DNA of 53,403 nucleotides from Gemmatimonadota bacterium (GTDB lineage Bacteria; Gemmatimonadota; Gemmatimonadetes; Longimicrobiales; Gaopeijiaceae): NCBI GenBank assembly GCA_007121555.1, contig SKKH01000254.1, positions 1 to 53,403 of the forward strand, read 5' to 3'. Shown piece by piece: positions 25,023 to 33,085 of this stretch (position 1 is its first letter; each line of letters starts with the position of its first letter). The notes under the pieces were generated by a model. It saw only the letters and a program-made list of their open reading frames with translations, ran no database searches and was not told where the DNA came from. The position numbers and the translations under genes were made by a program.

Positions 25023-25645
25023 GGGTGGGCTGCCCCGAGCGGGAGACTGTGGACGAGGTCAGCGACCCCGGACAGGGGTGGAGTCGCCGGGCGCTCGGGA
25101 AGGAATCGAGCCTCCTCCTGGCAGTCGGTCTCCCTCTCCGTGCGCTCTTCCCAGCGCACCGCTCCTTCGAACCGGGGGACCTTCACGATCTCCAGGGGAA
25201 AGGCGTCGGAGTCGAGCCTCCGACAGCCATGAACGGTCCGAACGACCACCAGGAAGTATTGTTGTTCGGCCCCGTCCACCGTGCGCTCGTCATAGTAGCC
25301 GGCGCTGTCCACCTGGATCCGGTCCTGCGGTGTCATCCGGCCCGCGCCCACCGCTACCACCATCTCCTCCTCGAAGTCCACCTGGGGTCGGGGGGGTGGA
25401 GAGGTCTGGCGCGAGGTGGCTCGGGTCCAGAGATCCTCCCATCCAGCTTCGTCCCGGACGACCATTCGAATGGAGTCGGCGATTCCCCCACTGTTGTCAT
25501 AGTAGAGTCGGGCGGACGAGGCGAGCGGAGCCAGCGGGTCCGGTTCCGGCTCGGGTGGGAGGGGTGGAGGATCGCCGCCGCCCCGACAAGCCACCAGGAG
25601 GAGGGCGGTGAGGATGGCGATGGTCCATGGGATCAGGCGTTGCAT
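25019..25645 (-). CDS. Lipoprotein with PrcB-like domain in the T6SS operon
   Basis: The 208-residue product starts MQRLIPWTIAILTALLLVAC, a lipoprotein signal with Cys20. AGGAG ten bases before this ATG supports it; an in-frame ATG at 25,693, overlapping the tssM stop, is the alternative. After a proline-rich linker, the domain reads VVRDEAGWEDLWTR, VDFEEEMVVAVGAGRM and QYFLVVVRTVHGC, a layout like the PrcB_C family. Two cysteines (about 158 and 188) could form a disulfide. It occupies a place in the operon where the T6SS lipoprotein TssJ might be expected, but I see no TssJ signature. Its role is unknown. Confidence 0.68.
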   Translation of the reverse strand: MQRLIPWTIAILTALLLVACRGGGDPPPLPPEPEPDPLAPLASSARLYYDNSGGIADSIRMVVRDEAGWEDLWTRATSRQTSPPPRPQVDFEEEMVVAVGAGRMTPQDRIQVDSAGYYDERTVDGAEQQYFLVVVRTVHGCRRLDSDAFPLEIVKVPRFEGAVRWEERTERETDCQEEARFLPERPATPPLSGVADLVHSLPLGAAHP

Positions 25646-25689
25646 GGGACGGGAACTCCTTCCGGGGCCGGTGGCGGATCGGAACGTGG

Positions 25690-28600
25690 TCATTGAGCGA
25701 TCCGTGAGGTGCAGCTCAGATCTTCCATGAAGCCTCCGCGGAAGACGGGGATTCCTCGAGGGAGGCTGAGCTCGGCGGTGACGTCCAGCTGCTGACCGGG
25801 GACGTCCCAGCTCAGGCGGTAACGGCCGTCGCCGACCGAGTCCCATCGGGCATTTCCGAAGAGCCGGAAGAGGGCCCACGGACCCGTGGGAGCCTCCAGC
25901 AAAGTGACCTCCTGACCTCCCACCTGTCCAGTGATTCGAGCGTTCTCCGCCCGGTTGCCGTCCCAGACGAAGGTCTGGGCCGCCACCATGGTTCGGGTGA
26001 ATCGGTGGGTCTGACCGTCGATGCTCACCGTGAGCTCCGGAAGCTCCTCGGAGGTGTCGGGCCGGAGCGCGAATACCACCTCCGGGCGGGTGCCCTGGTC
26101 CCCGAAGAAGGCTCGGGAGACCTCGGCCGCACCATCGAAGAAGCGGACGAAGCCGTCGGTGGGACGGGGCGAGGCGTCAGGGGCGGCCACATAGCGGCTT
26201 CCCTGTCGAGCCAGGAGGCTTCGGCCGAGATCTTCATAGAAGCTCCACAGCACCCCATCGTCCGGGGCGAAGAGATCGGTGAGGTCGTCCATCGAGGCCT
26301 CGGCCGAAGCCGTACGATCGAAGGGGAAGCGCCCCAGCACCGGACTGAAGGCGGCGCAGAATGATTCTCCCCGGGCATTCACCTGGGCTGCGGGCAGACG
26401 GGTGATCAGCGCCTCGGTGAACTGGACGGGTGCCTCCATGAGGCGCTGCACCTCGGACGCGGCCACCTGGGCCGGGCCCTCCACACTGAAGTCCAGGGCC
26501 AGTTGTCGCACCGAGCGACGGGTCTGCTCCGCATTGGACGAGGCCGCGCCCATGAGCTGGTCTCGCTGGGGCCCGCTGGCCCCGTCCAACTGGTCCATCG
26601 TGCTCTGGAGATCCGCCAGGCCGGCGATGTAGTCTTCGTTCGACGACGAGATGAAGCGGTCCCGGACTTCGGGGGGCGTGGCCCGATGGACGGGCTGGAA
26701 GGCTGGCATGATCAGCGCCGAGTCCACCGCGGTGTTCCGGGCGGTGGTGGCCAGGACCTGGAGAATGGGCGACTGGTTCCCGCTGAGGATGTCGAGGCGT
26801 CGAGCGGCGTCGGCCACGCTCCCGAATCCGGGAACGGTGGTCGACTGGAGGAACCGCTGCCAGTGCTGCACGTAGTCCGATACGTACCGGTCCCGGAGCT
26901 CCTGGGCCAGCCGCTCCCGGTCCTCCGCCGAGATGGCCTGCTCCCCCACCACCCATGCCTCCGACTCGAAGAGCCGATCCACATCGGCCAGTGCGGACTG
27001 GACCCGCTCCCACCCCGGTTCCGTGAAGGCCCCGGGGATGCTGTAGTCGCCTCGGACGGTGCCCCCGGCCCCTGGGGCGACCCGAGCGAGCTCCACCGGT
27101 TCGATGCCGGCGGATCCATCGGAGATCAGGGCCTGATAGACCCGGTCCTGTTCGGCGAACAGGAGGAGGAACTCCCGGGTCGTCGCGACCCTCCGCATAT
27201 CCGCGTCCCGGGGGAGCGGATGCGATACGGCCAGCTCCCGGGCGAAGAAGTCGAACTGGGCCCGCACGAGCTCGGAGCGCTCTTCATCCACCTCACCTGC
27301 GTAGGCCCAGTGGCGAAGGAGGGTGGGGGTCAGAAAGCCGCTCTCGCTTCGTTCCGGGTAGCGAGTGGTCACCAGGTACGCCTTCAGGTCGTCGTAGCTC
27401 TCCCCGTAGTCGTCCTCCTCGCCCGGCTCTCCCTCCAGCTCTTCCAGGCGAGTCACCAGGCGGGTGCGGGTGGAGGCCCACAGGAGGTCCTCGAAGCGCT
27501 GGAAGTAGACGGTCCGGGCGTCGGGAAGGATCCGGTCGCCCTGGTAGAGTTCCCAGCGCAGCCGGAGGGGGGGACGGGCTTCGGCCCAGCCGCGGAGGGT
27601 CGCGAGTTCCTCCCGCAGCTCCTCCATGCGCTGGAGTTCGCCCAGGGTCGGAGGGACGCCCGGTTCCGGGTCCAGCGCCGCCACCTCCTGGCTGGCAGCG
27701 GCGACCCTGGATTCGAGTGACCGGTTCCCGAAAAAGGAAACGGTGAAGCCCACGAGGGCCACGAAGGCCGCCGCGGCCACAAGGCCCAGGCCCACCCGTC
27801 GCAGGAGGTGGACCCGGGCGCCCCCGGCCGTGAGCGCCCGGGCATTCTGGTCGCCGGGGAGGAGATCCCGGAAGAATCGGTCCAGGAAGACCCACTGGGG
27901 CACCTTTCGGGCCGAGGTCGGTGTCGCCTTCGCTCCCCCCCCGGTCATGGCCTTCATCTGTTCGGCGCTGAACACCCCTGTGGCCCCCATGTCCACCGAC
28001 GAGGGCCCCTCCTCCCGGACCGGGGCCGTGGGCTCGGCGTCCTTGACGAAGACCGGGCGGACACCGGTGAAGTAGAACCCCCTGAGCACCGGACTCTGGC
28101 CGAGCTGGCTGGGCCGGGTCAGCTCGACCAGGAACGAGGTGGCCAGATCGGTGATCTTCCTGAGTTCCCGGGGGAACTCGTAGGCTCCGCTTCGCACCTC
28201 GTCCTGGCCTTCCCGGGGAAGCACCCGGAGACGATTGGCCCCCAGGCTGTCGTGAAGCTCCTGGAAGGCCGCCCGGATCCGCGCCCCCTCCTCCCTGGGA
28301 TACGACCCGGCATCGGGCGGGGGACGGAGGGGCAGGGTGGCGCCCAGGGGCTCCACGACCTCGTCTCCCTTCAGGTTCCGCACGTAGTCCAGGAAGAAGG
28401 GGAACCGGTCGGCCCGGGTGAAGAGGACGTAGACCGGCACCGAGATTCCCAGCTCCTCGGTGAGTTGGGAGAGGCGCTGACGGAGCATCCGGGCCTGGGC
28501 CGGCACGTCCTGGCCTGCCCCCGGCCTCAGGAATTCGTCCACGCCGTAGCAGAGGATGACCGAACGGGGAGCCTGCCCCCCGCGCCCGAGGGCGGCACCC

Positions 28601-29127
28601 CAGCTCGAGGGCCGCAGACGGCGGAGTAGGCGCTTCCAGCGCGTCTCGTCCTCCAGGAGCTCGCCTCCGGCTTCGAGGTAGACCGATCCCCCCTGGTACC
28701 AGAGGTTGATCCCGTCGGTCTCCACCACGGTATCGCCCTGGAATACCTCACCGGCCAGAAGCTCTGGATCGAGACCCGACCGCGCCAGCAGCGTCGTCTT
28801 CGTGCTGCCCCTGGGGCCCAGAACCAGGTTCAGGGGAAGTCGGTTCAGCCGGGAATGGGGGGCGCTGGATCGGGCCAACCGCTCCCGAGCCGCCGAGAGG
28901 GCCAGCGATTCGTCATCGGGCCCCTCTCGCTTCGGCTTCGGTCCGGAGGTCCACAGCAACCGGGCCGCAATGCCCGAGGCAAGGAGACCCAGGAAGACGA
29001 GGGTGCCCCGGAAGAGCCACAGCGTGCGACCCTCGAGTCCCAGGAACCCACCCAGGACCCAGGCCAGTCCCACGAAGAGGAGGAGGATGGAGCCTCCTCC
29101 CGTCCAGGCGCGAGTGACCCGATTCAT
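25690..29127 (-). CDS. tssM: T6SS membrane-complex protein TssM (IcmF family)
   Basis: The 1145-residue product has the TssM plan. There are two N-terminal membrane helices (about 12-31 and 41-60), then a cytoplasmic NTPase-like domain with GPRGSTKTT at 104-112 (lysine 110; threonine replaces the usual glycine before it). A DEFLRPGAGQD region and VLFTRADRFPFFLDYV (NKxD-like position) follow. A third helix lies near 445-468, and then a long periplasmic part. With TssL it forms the channel that anchors the apparatus. Start overlaps tssL stop (ATGA). Confidence 0.93.
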   Translation of the reverse strand: MNRVTRAWTGGGSILLLFVGLAWVLGGFLGLEGRTLWLFRGTLVFLGLLASGIAARLLWTSGPKPKREGPDDESLALSAARERLARSSAPHSRLNRLPLNLVLGPRGSTKTTLLARSGLDPELLAGEVFQGDTVVETDGINLWYQGGSVYLEAGGELLEDETRWKRLLRRLRPSSWGAALGRGGQAPRSVILCYGVDEFLRPGAGQDVPAQARMLRQRLSQLTEELGISVPVYVLFTRADRFPFFLDYVRNLKGDEVVEPLGATLPLRPPPDAGSYPREEGARIRAAFQELHDSLGANRLRVLPREGQDEVRSGAYEFPRELRKITDLATSFLVELTRPSQLGQSPVLRGFYFTGVRPVFVKDAEPTAPVREEGPSSVDMGATGVFSAEQMKAMTGGGAKATPTSARKVPQWVFLDRFFRDLLPGDQNARALTAGGARVHLLRRVGLGLVAAAAFVALVGFTVSFFGNRSLESRVAAASQEVAALDPEPGVPPTLGELQRMEELREELATLRGWAEARPPLRLRWELYQGDRILPDARTVYFQRFEDLLWASTRTRLVTRLEELEGEPGEEDDYGESYDDLKAYLVTTRYPERSESGFLTPTLLRHWAYAGEVDEERSELVRAQFDFFARELAVSHPLPRDADMRRVATTREFLLLFAEQDRVYQALISDGSAGIEPVELARVAPGAGGTVRGDYSIPGAFTEPGWERVQSALADVDRLFESEAWVVGEQAISAEDRERLAQELRDRYVSDYVQHWQRFLQSTTVPGFGSVADAARRLDILSGNQSPILQVLATTARNTAVDSALIMPAFQPVHRATPPEVRDRFISSSNEDYIAGLADLQSTMDQLDGASGPQRDQLMGAASSNAEQTRRSVRQLALDFSVEGPAQVAASEVQRLMEAPVQFTEALITRLPAAQVNARGESFCAAFSPVLGRFPFDRTASAEASMDDLTDLFAPDDGVLWSFYEDLGRSLLARQGSRYVAAPDASPRPTDGFVRFFDGAAEVSRAFFGDQGTRPEVVFALRPDTSEELPELTVSIDGQTHRFTRTMVAAQTFVWDGNRAENARITGQVGGQEVTLLEAPTGPWALFRLFGNARWDSVGDGRYRLSWDVPGQQLDVTAELSLPRGIPVFRGGFMEDLSCTSRIAQ

Positions 29128-29849
29128 GCCGCCCCCATTCCTGTTGAAGTCCCGAGAAGGAGGCGGTAGATCAGGAAGGCGCCCCCGGCCAGGAGGATGA
29201 GAACGATGGCGCCCACGGCCAGCCGGCGGACCCAGGGATCCCGGGCCCGGGGCACGACCTCGCGGTCGGGCAGGCCCGCCGAAGGGGCCAGGGGCGGATG
29301 ATCCCCGCGAATCCGTTGGAGCCGGTCCTGGATCGTCGAGGTATAGCGGTAGATTTCGCCCTCGGCGCCGGCTCCGAAGCGGCCGCGGAATCCGAGGATG
29401 AGGCAGAGGTGATAGACCTCGAGGAGGTCGGCCAGCTCATGGGAGTCGGGACGTTCCAGAAGAGAGGTGAGATTCCTGAAGAAGGTCTCACCGGCCATGT
29501 GATCGCCGAAGATCTCCTCCTGGAGGGGCCGTCGGGGCCAGTCCTTGAACATGGGCTGGGTGGAGTTGAGGATGGCCTCGTCGAGGAAGGCCACCACTGC
29601 GTACACGGTCTGCCGCACCGTCTCCCGGTCGTACCCCTTGGACCGGGCCTCTTCATCGGCCATGGCCAGGATGCGCTTGGCGTGGGTCCGAAAACTCTCC
29701 GCGTCCTGTGCGGACTGGCGATTCGTCCGGATTCGGACGATGACGGTGAAGACCTCCTGGAAGCTGCGGGCCAGCTCTCCGGGGATTTCGGGAATGGGCT
29801 CGGAAGGAGGCGATTTCTCCGCCGCTGAGTGGTTGCTGCTGGCCGACAT
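29124..29849 (-). CDS. tssL: T6SS membrane-complex protein TssL (DotU family)
   Basis: The 241-residue product carries the DotU domain: AVVAFLDEAILNST (conserved acidic pair in the second helix), WPRRPLQEEIFGDHMAGETFFRNL, and LADLLEVYHLCLILGFRGRF. A C-terminal transmembrane segment (about 208-232, LAVGAIVLILLAGGAFLIY) anchors it in the inner membrane. There is no fused OmpA/peptidoglycan-binding domain. The start at 29,849 has AGGAG seven bases upstream; an earlier in-frame ATG at 29,918 lacks this. Confidence 0.93.
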   Translation of the reverse strand: MSASSNHSAAEKSPPSEPIPEIPGELARSFQEVFTVIVRIRTNRQSAQDAESFRTHAKRILAMADEEARSKGYDRETVRQTVYAVVAFLDEAILNSTQPMFKDWPRRPLQEEIFGDHMAGETFFRNLTSLLERPDSHELADLLEVYHLCLILGFRGRFGAGAEGEIYRYTSTIQDRLQRIRGDHPPLAPSAGLPDREVVPRARDPWVRRLAVGAIVLILLAGGAFLIYRLLLGTSTGMGAA

Positions 29850-29963
29850 ATGCGGTCTCCTGGGTCGTCTCGACAGGCGGAAAGAGACAAAATAGGTGGG
29901 GGCGGGGCCCCGGGCCATGATGGTTCTTCTCGGAACCCCGGCCTTCCCCCTTCGCAGCTTCTC

Positions 29964-31316
29964 TCAGTCCCCGGGCACGACCACCAGCTGCAGGGCGGCC
30001 TCCGCGATGGAGTCGGGGACGTAGACGCCCAGTTCCCCCGTCTTCTCGATGGAGGTCCAGCACGGTCCCGACTTCGCGAGCTCGAAATAATGGGCTCCGG
30101 GGCGGGGACGAAGCGCCGCGGGAGGAGAGGTGACGTGGGTCAGGGGAAGGCCGGGGAAGGCTTCCCTGACCAATCGGGCGATGTGCTCGGCGGAGCAGAC
30201 CTTCAGCAGGCGGGTCGCCCGGGACACGACCTCACCAGCTGAAGCCGGAGAGGTGAGCTCCAGGTAGAACCGCGCCGAGAAGAGCGCGTCGCGGTCCGAG
30301 ATCGTGCAGGTGTGGATGGGGGGCTCGGAGGGCGGAATGGGGACGCGCCAGGAGCCGGTGGGGAGGACCACCTCCAGTCGACGTCGAAGGACGCGCTCCA
30401 GCTCCCGGAAGCATTCGCTCAGATTGTCGTGGTCGTAGAGGGGCAGGTCTTCGGGTCGGGCGTCCAGGGAGAAGGTGCAGAGCGCGCCGGCCAGCCGGGA
30501 CAGCTCCTGATACAGGGCCTCCGGATGAGAGCCGCGGGTCTCCCGAAGGTGCCTCAGGGCCGGGAGGCTCTGGTGGATCGCGTGCCCCAACCACATGTCC
30601 GCCACATCCATGGCGCGAGCCGTGTCGCCGCCGCCTCGCTGGGCCCGGAAGGAGTCGGCCCGGGCCGTCACCATCTCCAGGACCCGGTCCACCAGGTCGC
30701 CCAGGGCCGGTACGGCTCCCAACCGAAGGCTGGGTGGGATGAACTCCGGATCGAAGGCGAAGCTCCCGGAGCCGTCGCGGGTGATCCGAGCCATGGGGAG
30801 GGTCACGAGCCCCTGGGCGTCCTCCAGTTCGTCGTCGAGCAGAAGTCGGAAGTTCTTCCGGGCGAGGGTCACCGGCTTCCGATCCTCTCCAGATACCTCG
30901 TCGACCCGCTCCTCTCGATGCAGGAGGTACCGGTGCCCCTCCATCCCGGGCTCGTCGGGCGGGGCGGCGTTGGCTCCTCCCGCCCGGTATGCAGGGATCG
31001 CCAGGTGGACGAGATGGGCCGGACGGGTCGGGGAGAAGCGATCCCGGACCTGCAGCGGCTCCGGTGGGGGATCATGGGGGAAGTGGAAGGGGAGCCCGTC
31101 GGGCATGAACCCCCGTCCATGCCGGAGGCTCACGGTCCCGTTCAGGAGGGCCTCCCGGTCCAGTTCGACACCCACGAATCCGTACGGGCGGAAGAACAAT
31201 GAAGAGAGGGCGAAGACGGAGGTGTCCTCGAAGAACCGGCTTTGCGCCTGGAAGTGATGCTGGGCGAGGTGCATTCCCTCCTCCCAGACGACGCGGGCCA
31301 GTGGCCTGGTTTCCAT
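29964..31316 (-). CDS. tssK: T6SS baseplate protein TssK, copy 1
   Basis: The 450-residue product has the TssK signature at the N-terminus (VVWEEGMHLAQHHFQAQSRFFED) and the characteristic GFVGVELDREALLNGTVSL and PDGLPFHFP segments. TssK trimers link the TssFG wedge of the baseplate to the TssLM membrane complex. It is the first gene of the tssKLM unit, downstream of a candidate promoter at 31,375-31,404. An AGGTAGG lies just before the ATG at 31,316. A second tssK is encoded at 33,048-34,421; the two differ clearly in sequence. Confidence 0.92.
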   Translation of the reverse strand: METRPLARVVWEEGMHLAQHHFQAQSRFFEDTSVFALSSLFFRPYGFVGVELDREALLNGTVSLRHGRGFMPDGLPFHFPHDPPPEPLQVRDRFSPTRPAHLVHLAIPAYRAGGANAAPPDEPGMEGHRYLLHREERVDEVSGEDRKPVTLARKNFRLLLDDELEDAQGLVTLPMARITRDGSGSFAFDPEFIPPSLRLGAVPALGDLVDRVLEMVTARADSFRAQRGGGDTARAMDVADMWLGHAIHQSLPALRHLRETRGSHPEALYQELSRLAGALCTFSLDARPEDLPLYDHDNLSECFRELERVLRRRLEVVLPTGSWRVPIPPSEPPIHTCTISDRDALFSARFYLELTSPASAGEVVSRATRLLKVCSAEHIARLVREAFPGLPLTHVTSPPAALRPRPGAHYFELAKSGPCWTSIEKTGELGVYVPDSIAEAALQLVVVPGD

Positions 31317-31374
31317 TCCTACCTCGGGTGGGAGGCACGGGTGCGTTTGCTTCCGGGAATCAGCGAAGGATAGT

Positions 31375-31404
31375 ATTCTAGGTCCCCCGGCTCCGATCAA
31401 ACAA
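31375..31404 (-). promoter_or_regulatory. Candidate promoter for the tssK1-tssL-tssM unit
   Basis: On the - strand TTGTTT (31,404-31,399) and TAGAAT (31,380-31,375) are 18 bases apart; the -10 matches consensus at five of six, the -35 at three of six. It lies 59 bases upstream of the tssK1 ATG in the only AT-rich part of the 140-bp divergent gap. Confidence 0.42.
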
Positions 31405-31456
31405 CCACATCCCCGCACTCCTTGGAGTCCTACCCCATCCCGCATCCTTTCCGATC

Positions 31457-33085
31457 ATGACCCGAGAGGAACTGGAAGCCCGGTACCAACTCGTCGAGCA
31501 GGTCACCGAGGGCGACGTGCGTACCCATCACGCCGTGGCCGCCGGAGGCACGGTCGTCATGGTGCACTTCGTCCGGCCCGGGACCCCCAGGGGAGACGCA
31601 GTCCTGGAGCGGGTGGGGACGCTGGGAGAGGAGGAGGCCGCCCGCGTCCTCCGACGGCACGAGGTGGAGGGCGAAGTGGTGCTGGTCACCAAGTTCCTCA
31701 TGGACGAAGGGTCGCTGGAGCGGTGGCTCGGGCTCGATGACCAGCACCCCGCCGAGCGGTCGGCTACCGAACCGCAATCCGGAGCCGGCGAGGGTGCGGT
31801 CGAGGAGCGTGATCCGCCCAAGCAGTCGGATCCGGAGTTCGGGGACGTCGGCGCCTCATCGGATTCCGGGGAGGATGGTCCCGGCGAATTCACCCGGATG
31901 TTCAAGCGGATGGATTCACCGGACGCGCCTCCGGAGACTCCGCTCGAGCAGGATGAGGAACCGGGCGAGTTCACACGCCTCTTCAAGGCCATGGAGGATC
32001 CCGCCCGATCCCGCTCCGAAACGGACTCGCGCTCGGCCACGCCCTCCGCCGAATCCCGAACTGCAGGTGGCCCGGCCGGAGAGGCCGGGGCCCCGGAGAG
32101 CGCTGAGGAGGGAGTCGGGGAGCGAGGGGAGGATCCCAAGCCCCAGGGTCCGAGTCCCGACCCGGGGGAGAAGGGTGGAGGCGGGGAGTTCACCCGTCTC
32201 TTCCAGGCGATCCGTCCCGGTCCCGGTGAGGAGGAGCCCGGGCCCCCTCCTGCGGAACCGCCCTCCAGGCCACGTCCCCCCGCGGCGTCCGGTCCTCCCG
32301 GATCCTTCACCCAGGAGTTCGGTCGCGTGGCTCGCCCCGGAGAGGAGGACGCTGAACCCTCGCCCCCCTCGAGTCCGTCGCCCCGGCCCCCCGCGCCGCC
32401 CTCACCCCCTCGGCAGCCAAGCGACACGCCGCCGCCCCCTCGCATGCCCGACTACCGGTCGCCCTCTCCCGAAGGCCGGGGCGAGTCCCCTTCGGAAGAG
32501 GGGAGCTCGAGCGAGGGCCGGGAGCCGGATGACTACCTGGATCGCCTGCAAAGCTTCGGTCCACCGGAGGGAGGTGGGTCGCAGCCTCCCGCGCCTCCCC
32601 GTCCACCCGCTCCCGGAGGACAGGGCCCCCCGCCACCCCCTTCCCGGTCCGGTGAGGCTGGGTCGAGGGGGGCTCCACCGTCGCCGCCAGGGGCGGGAGG
32701 CGGCAGGGCGGGCCCCAGCGAGTTCACCAGGGTGATCTCGGCGGTGTCTCGCGGGGGGGGCGGACCCCAGGCTCCCCGACCGCCGGCTTCCCCCGCTCGA
32801 CCCTCCGCTCCTTCGACCGGGGTCCCGGGGGGCTCAGGGGGCGACGGGGGAAAGGGGCCCTCCAATGTGCTTCTCCTGGTGGGGATCGTCGTGGTCTTTC
32901 TGTTGGCCCTGGCGGTGATCCTGGTCTTCGCGCTGATGGGAGGAAACGGCGAGGGCGAGGCGGAACCCGAGGCGGAAGAGGCGACCGACCAGGTGGAAGA
33001 GGTGGACGCCGCCGCGAGCACGGTACGCCCCCAGGCGCACCTCCACTTCAGCGGGACCGGGCCCCTTCCTCCCGAGGGAGGATGA
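31457..33085 (+). CDS. Kinase-N-lobe-like membrane protein with five EFTRxF-type motifs
   Basis: Residues 1-95 resemble the N-lobe of a Hanks-type kinase (RYQLVEQVTEGDVRTHHAV, then VVMVHFVRPG where VVAVKVL would be, then VVLVTKFLMDEGSLERWLG); the ATP lysine is replaced by His and no C-lobe follows. Residues 100-465 are disordered, rich in Pro, Glu, Ser and Gly, and hold five spaced motifs: GEFTRMFKRM (143), GEFTRLFKAM (170), GEFTRLFQAI (243), GSFTQEFGRV (282) and SEFTRVISAV (420). Residues 470-494 are a transmembrane helix, followed by an acidic tail. No known function. It lies divergently from tssK1, and its 3' end overlaps tssK2 by 38 bases. A role in T6SS signalling is inferred from position and motif. 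Confidence 0.75.
   Translation: MTREELEARYQLVEQVTEGDVRTHHAVAAGGTVVMVHFVRPGTPRGDAVLERVGTLGEEEAARVLRRHEVEGEVVLVTKFLMDEGSLERWLGLDDQHPAERSATEPQSGAGEGAVEERDPPKQSDPEFGDVGASSDSGEDGPGEFTRMFKRMDSPDAPPETPLEQDEEPGEFTRLFKAMEDPARSRSETDSRSATPSAESRTAGGPAGEAGAPESAEEGVGERGEDPKPQGPSPDPGEKGGGGEFTRLFQAIRPGPGEEEPGPPPAEPPSRPRPPAASGPPGSFTQEFGRVARPGEEDAEPSPPSSPSPRPPAPPSPPRQPSDTPPPPRMPDYRSPSPEGRGESPSEEGSSSEGREPDDYLDRLQSFGPPEGGGSQPPAPPRPPAPGGQGPPPPPSRSGEAGSRGAPPSPPGAGGGRAGPSEFTRVISAVSRGGGGPQAPRPPASPARPSAPSTGVPGGSGGDGGKGPSNVLLLVGIVVVFLLALAVILVFALMGGNGEGEAEPEAEEATDQVEEVDAAASTVRPQAHLHFSGTGPLPPEGG

Noticed and set aside
25019-25645. Calling the operon lipoprotein TssJ
   Set aside because: Only the lipoprotein signal and position agree. 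The domain layout is PrcB-like and lacks the TssJ transthyretin-type pattern.
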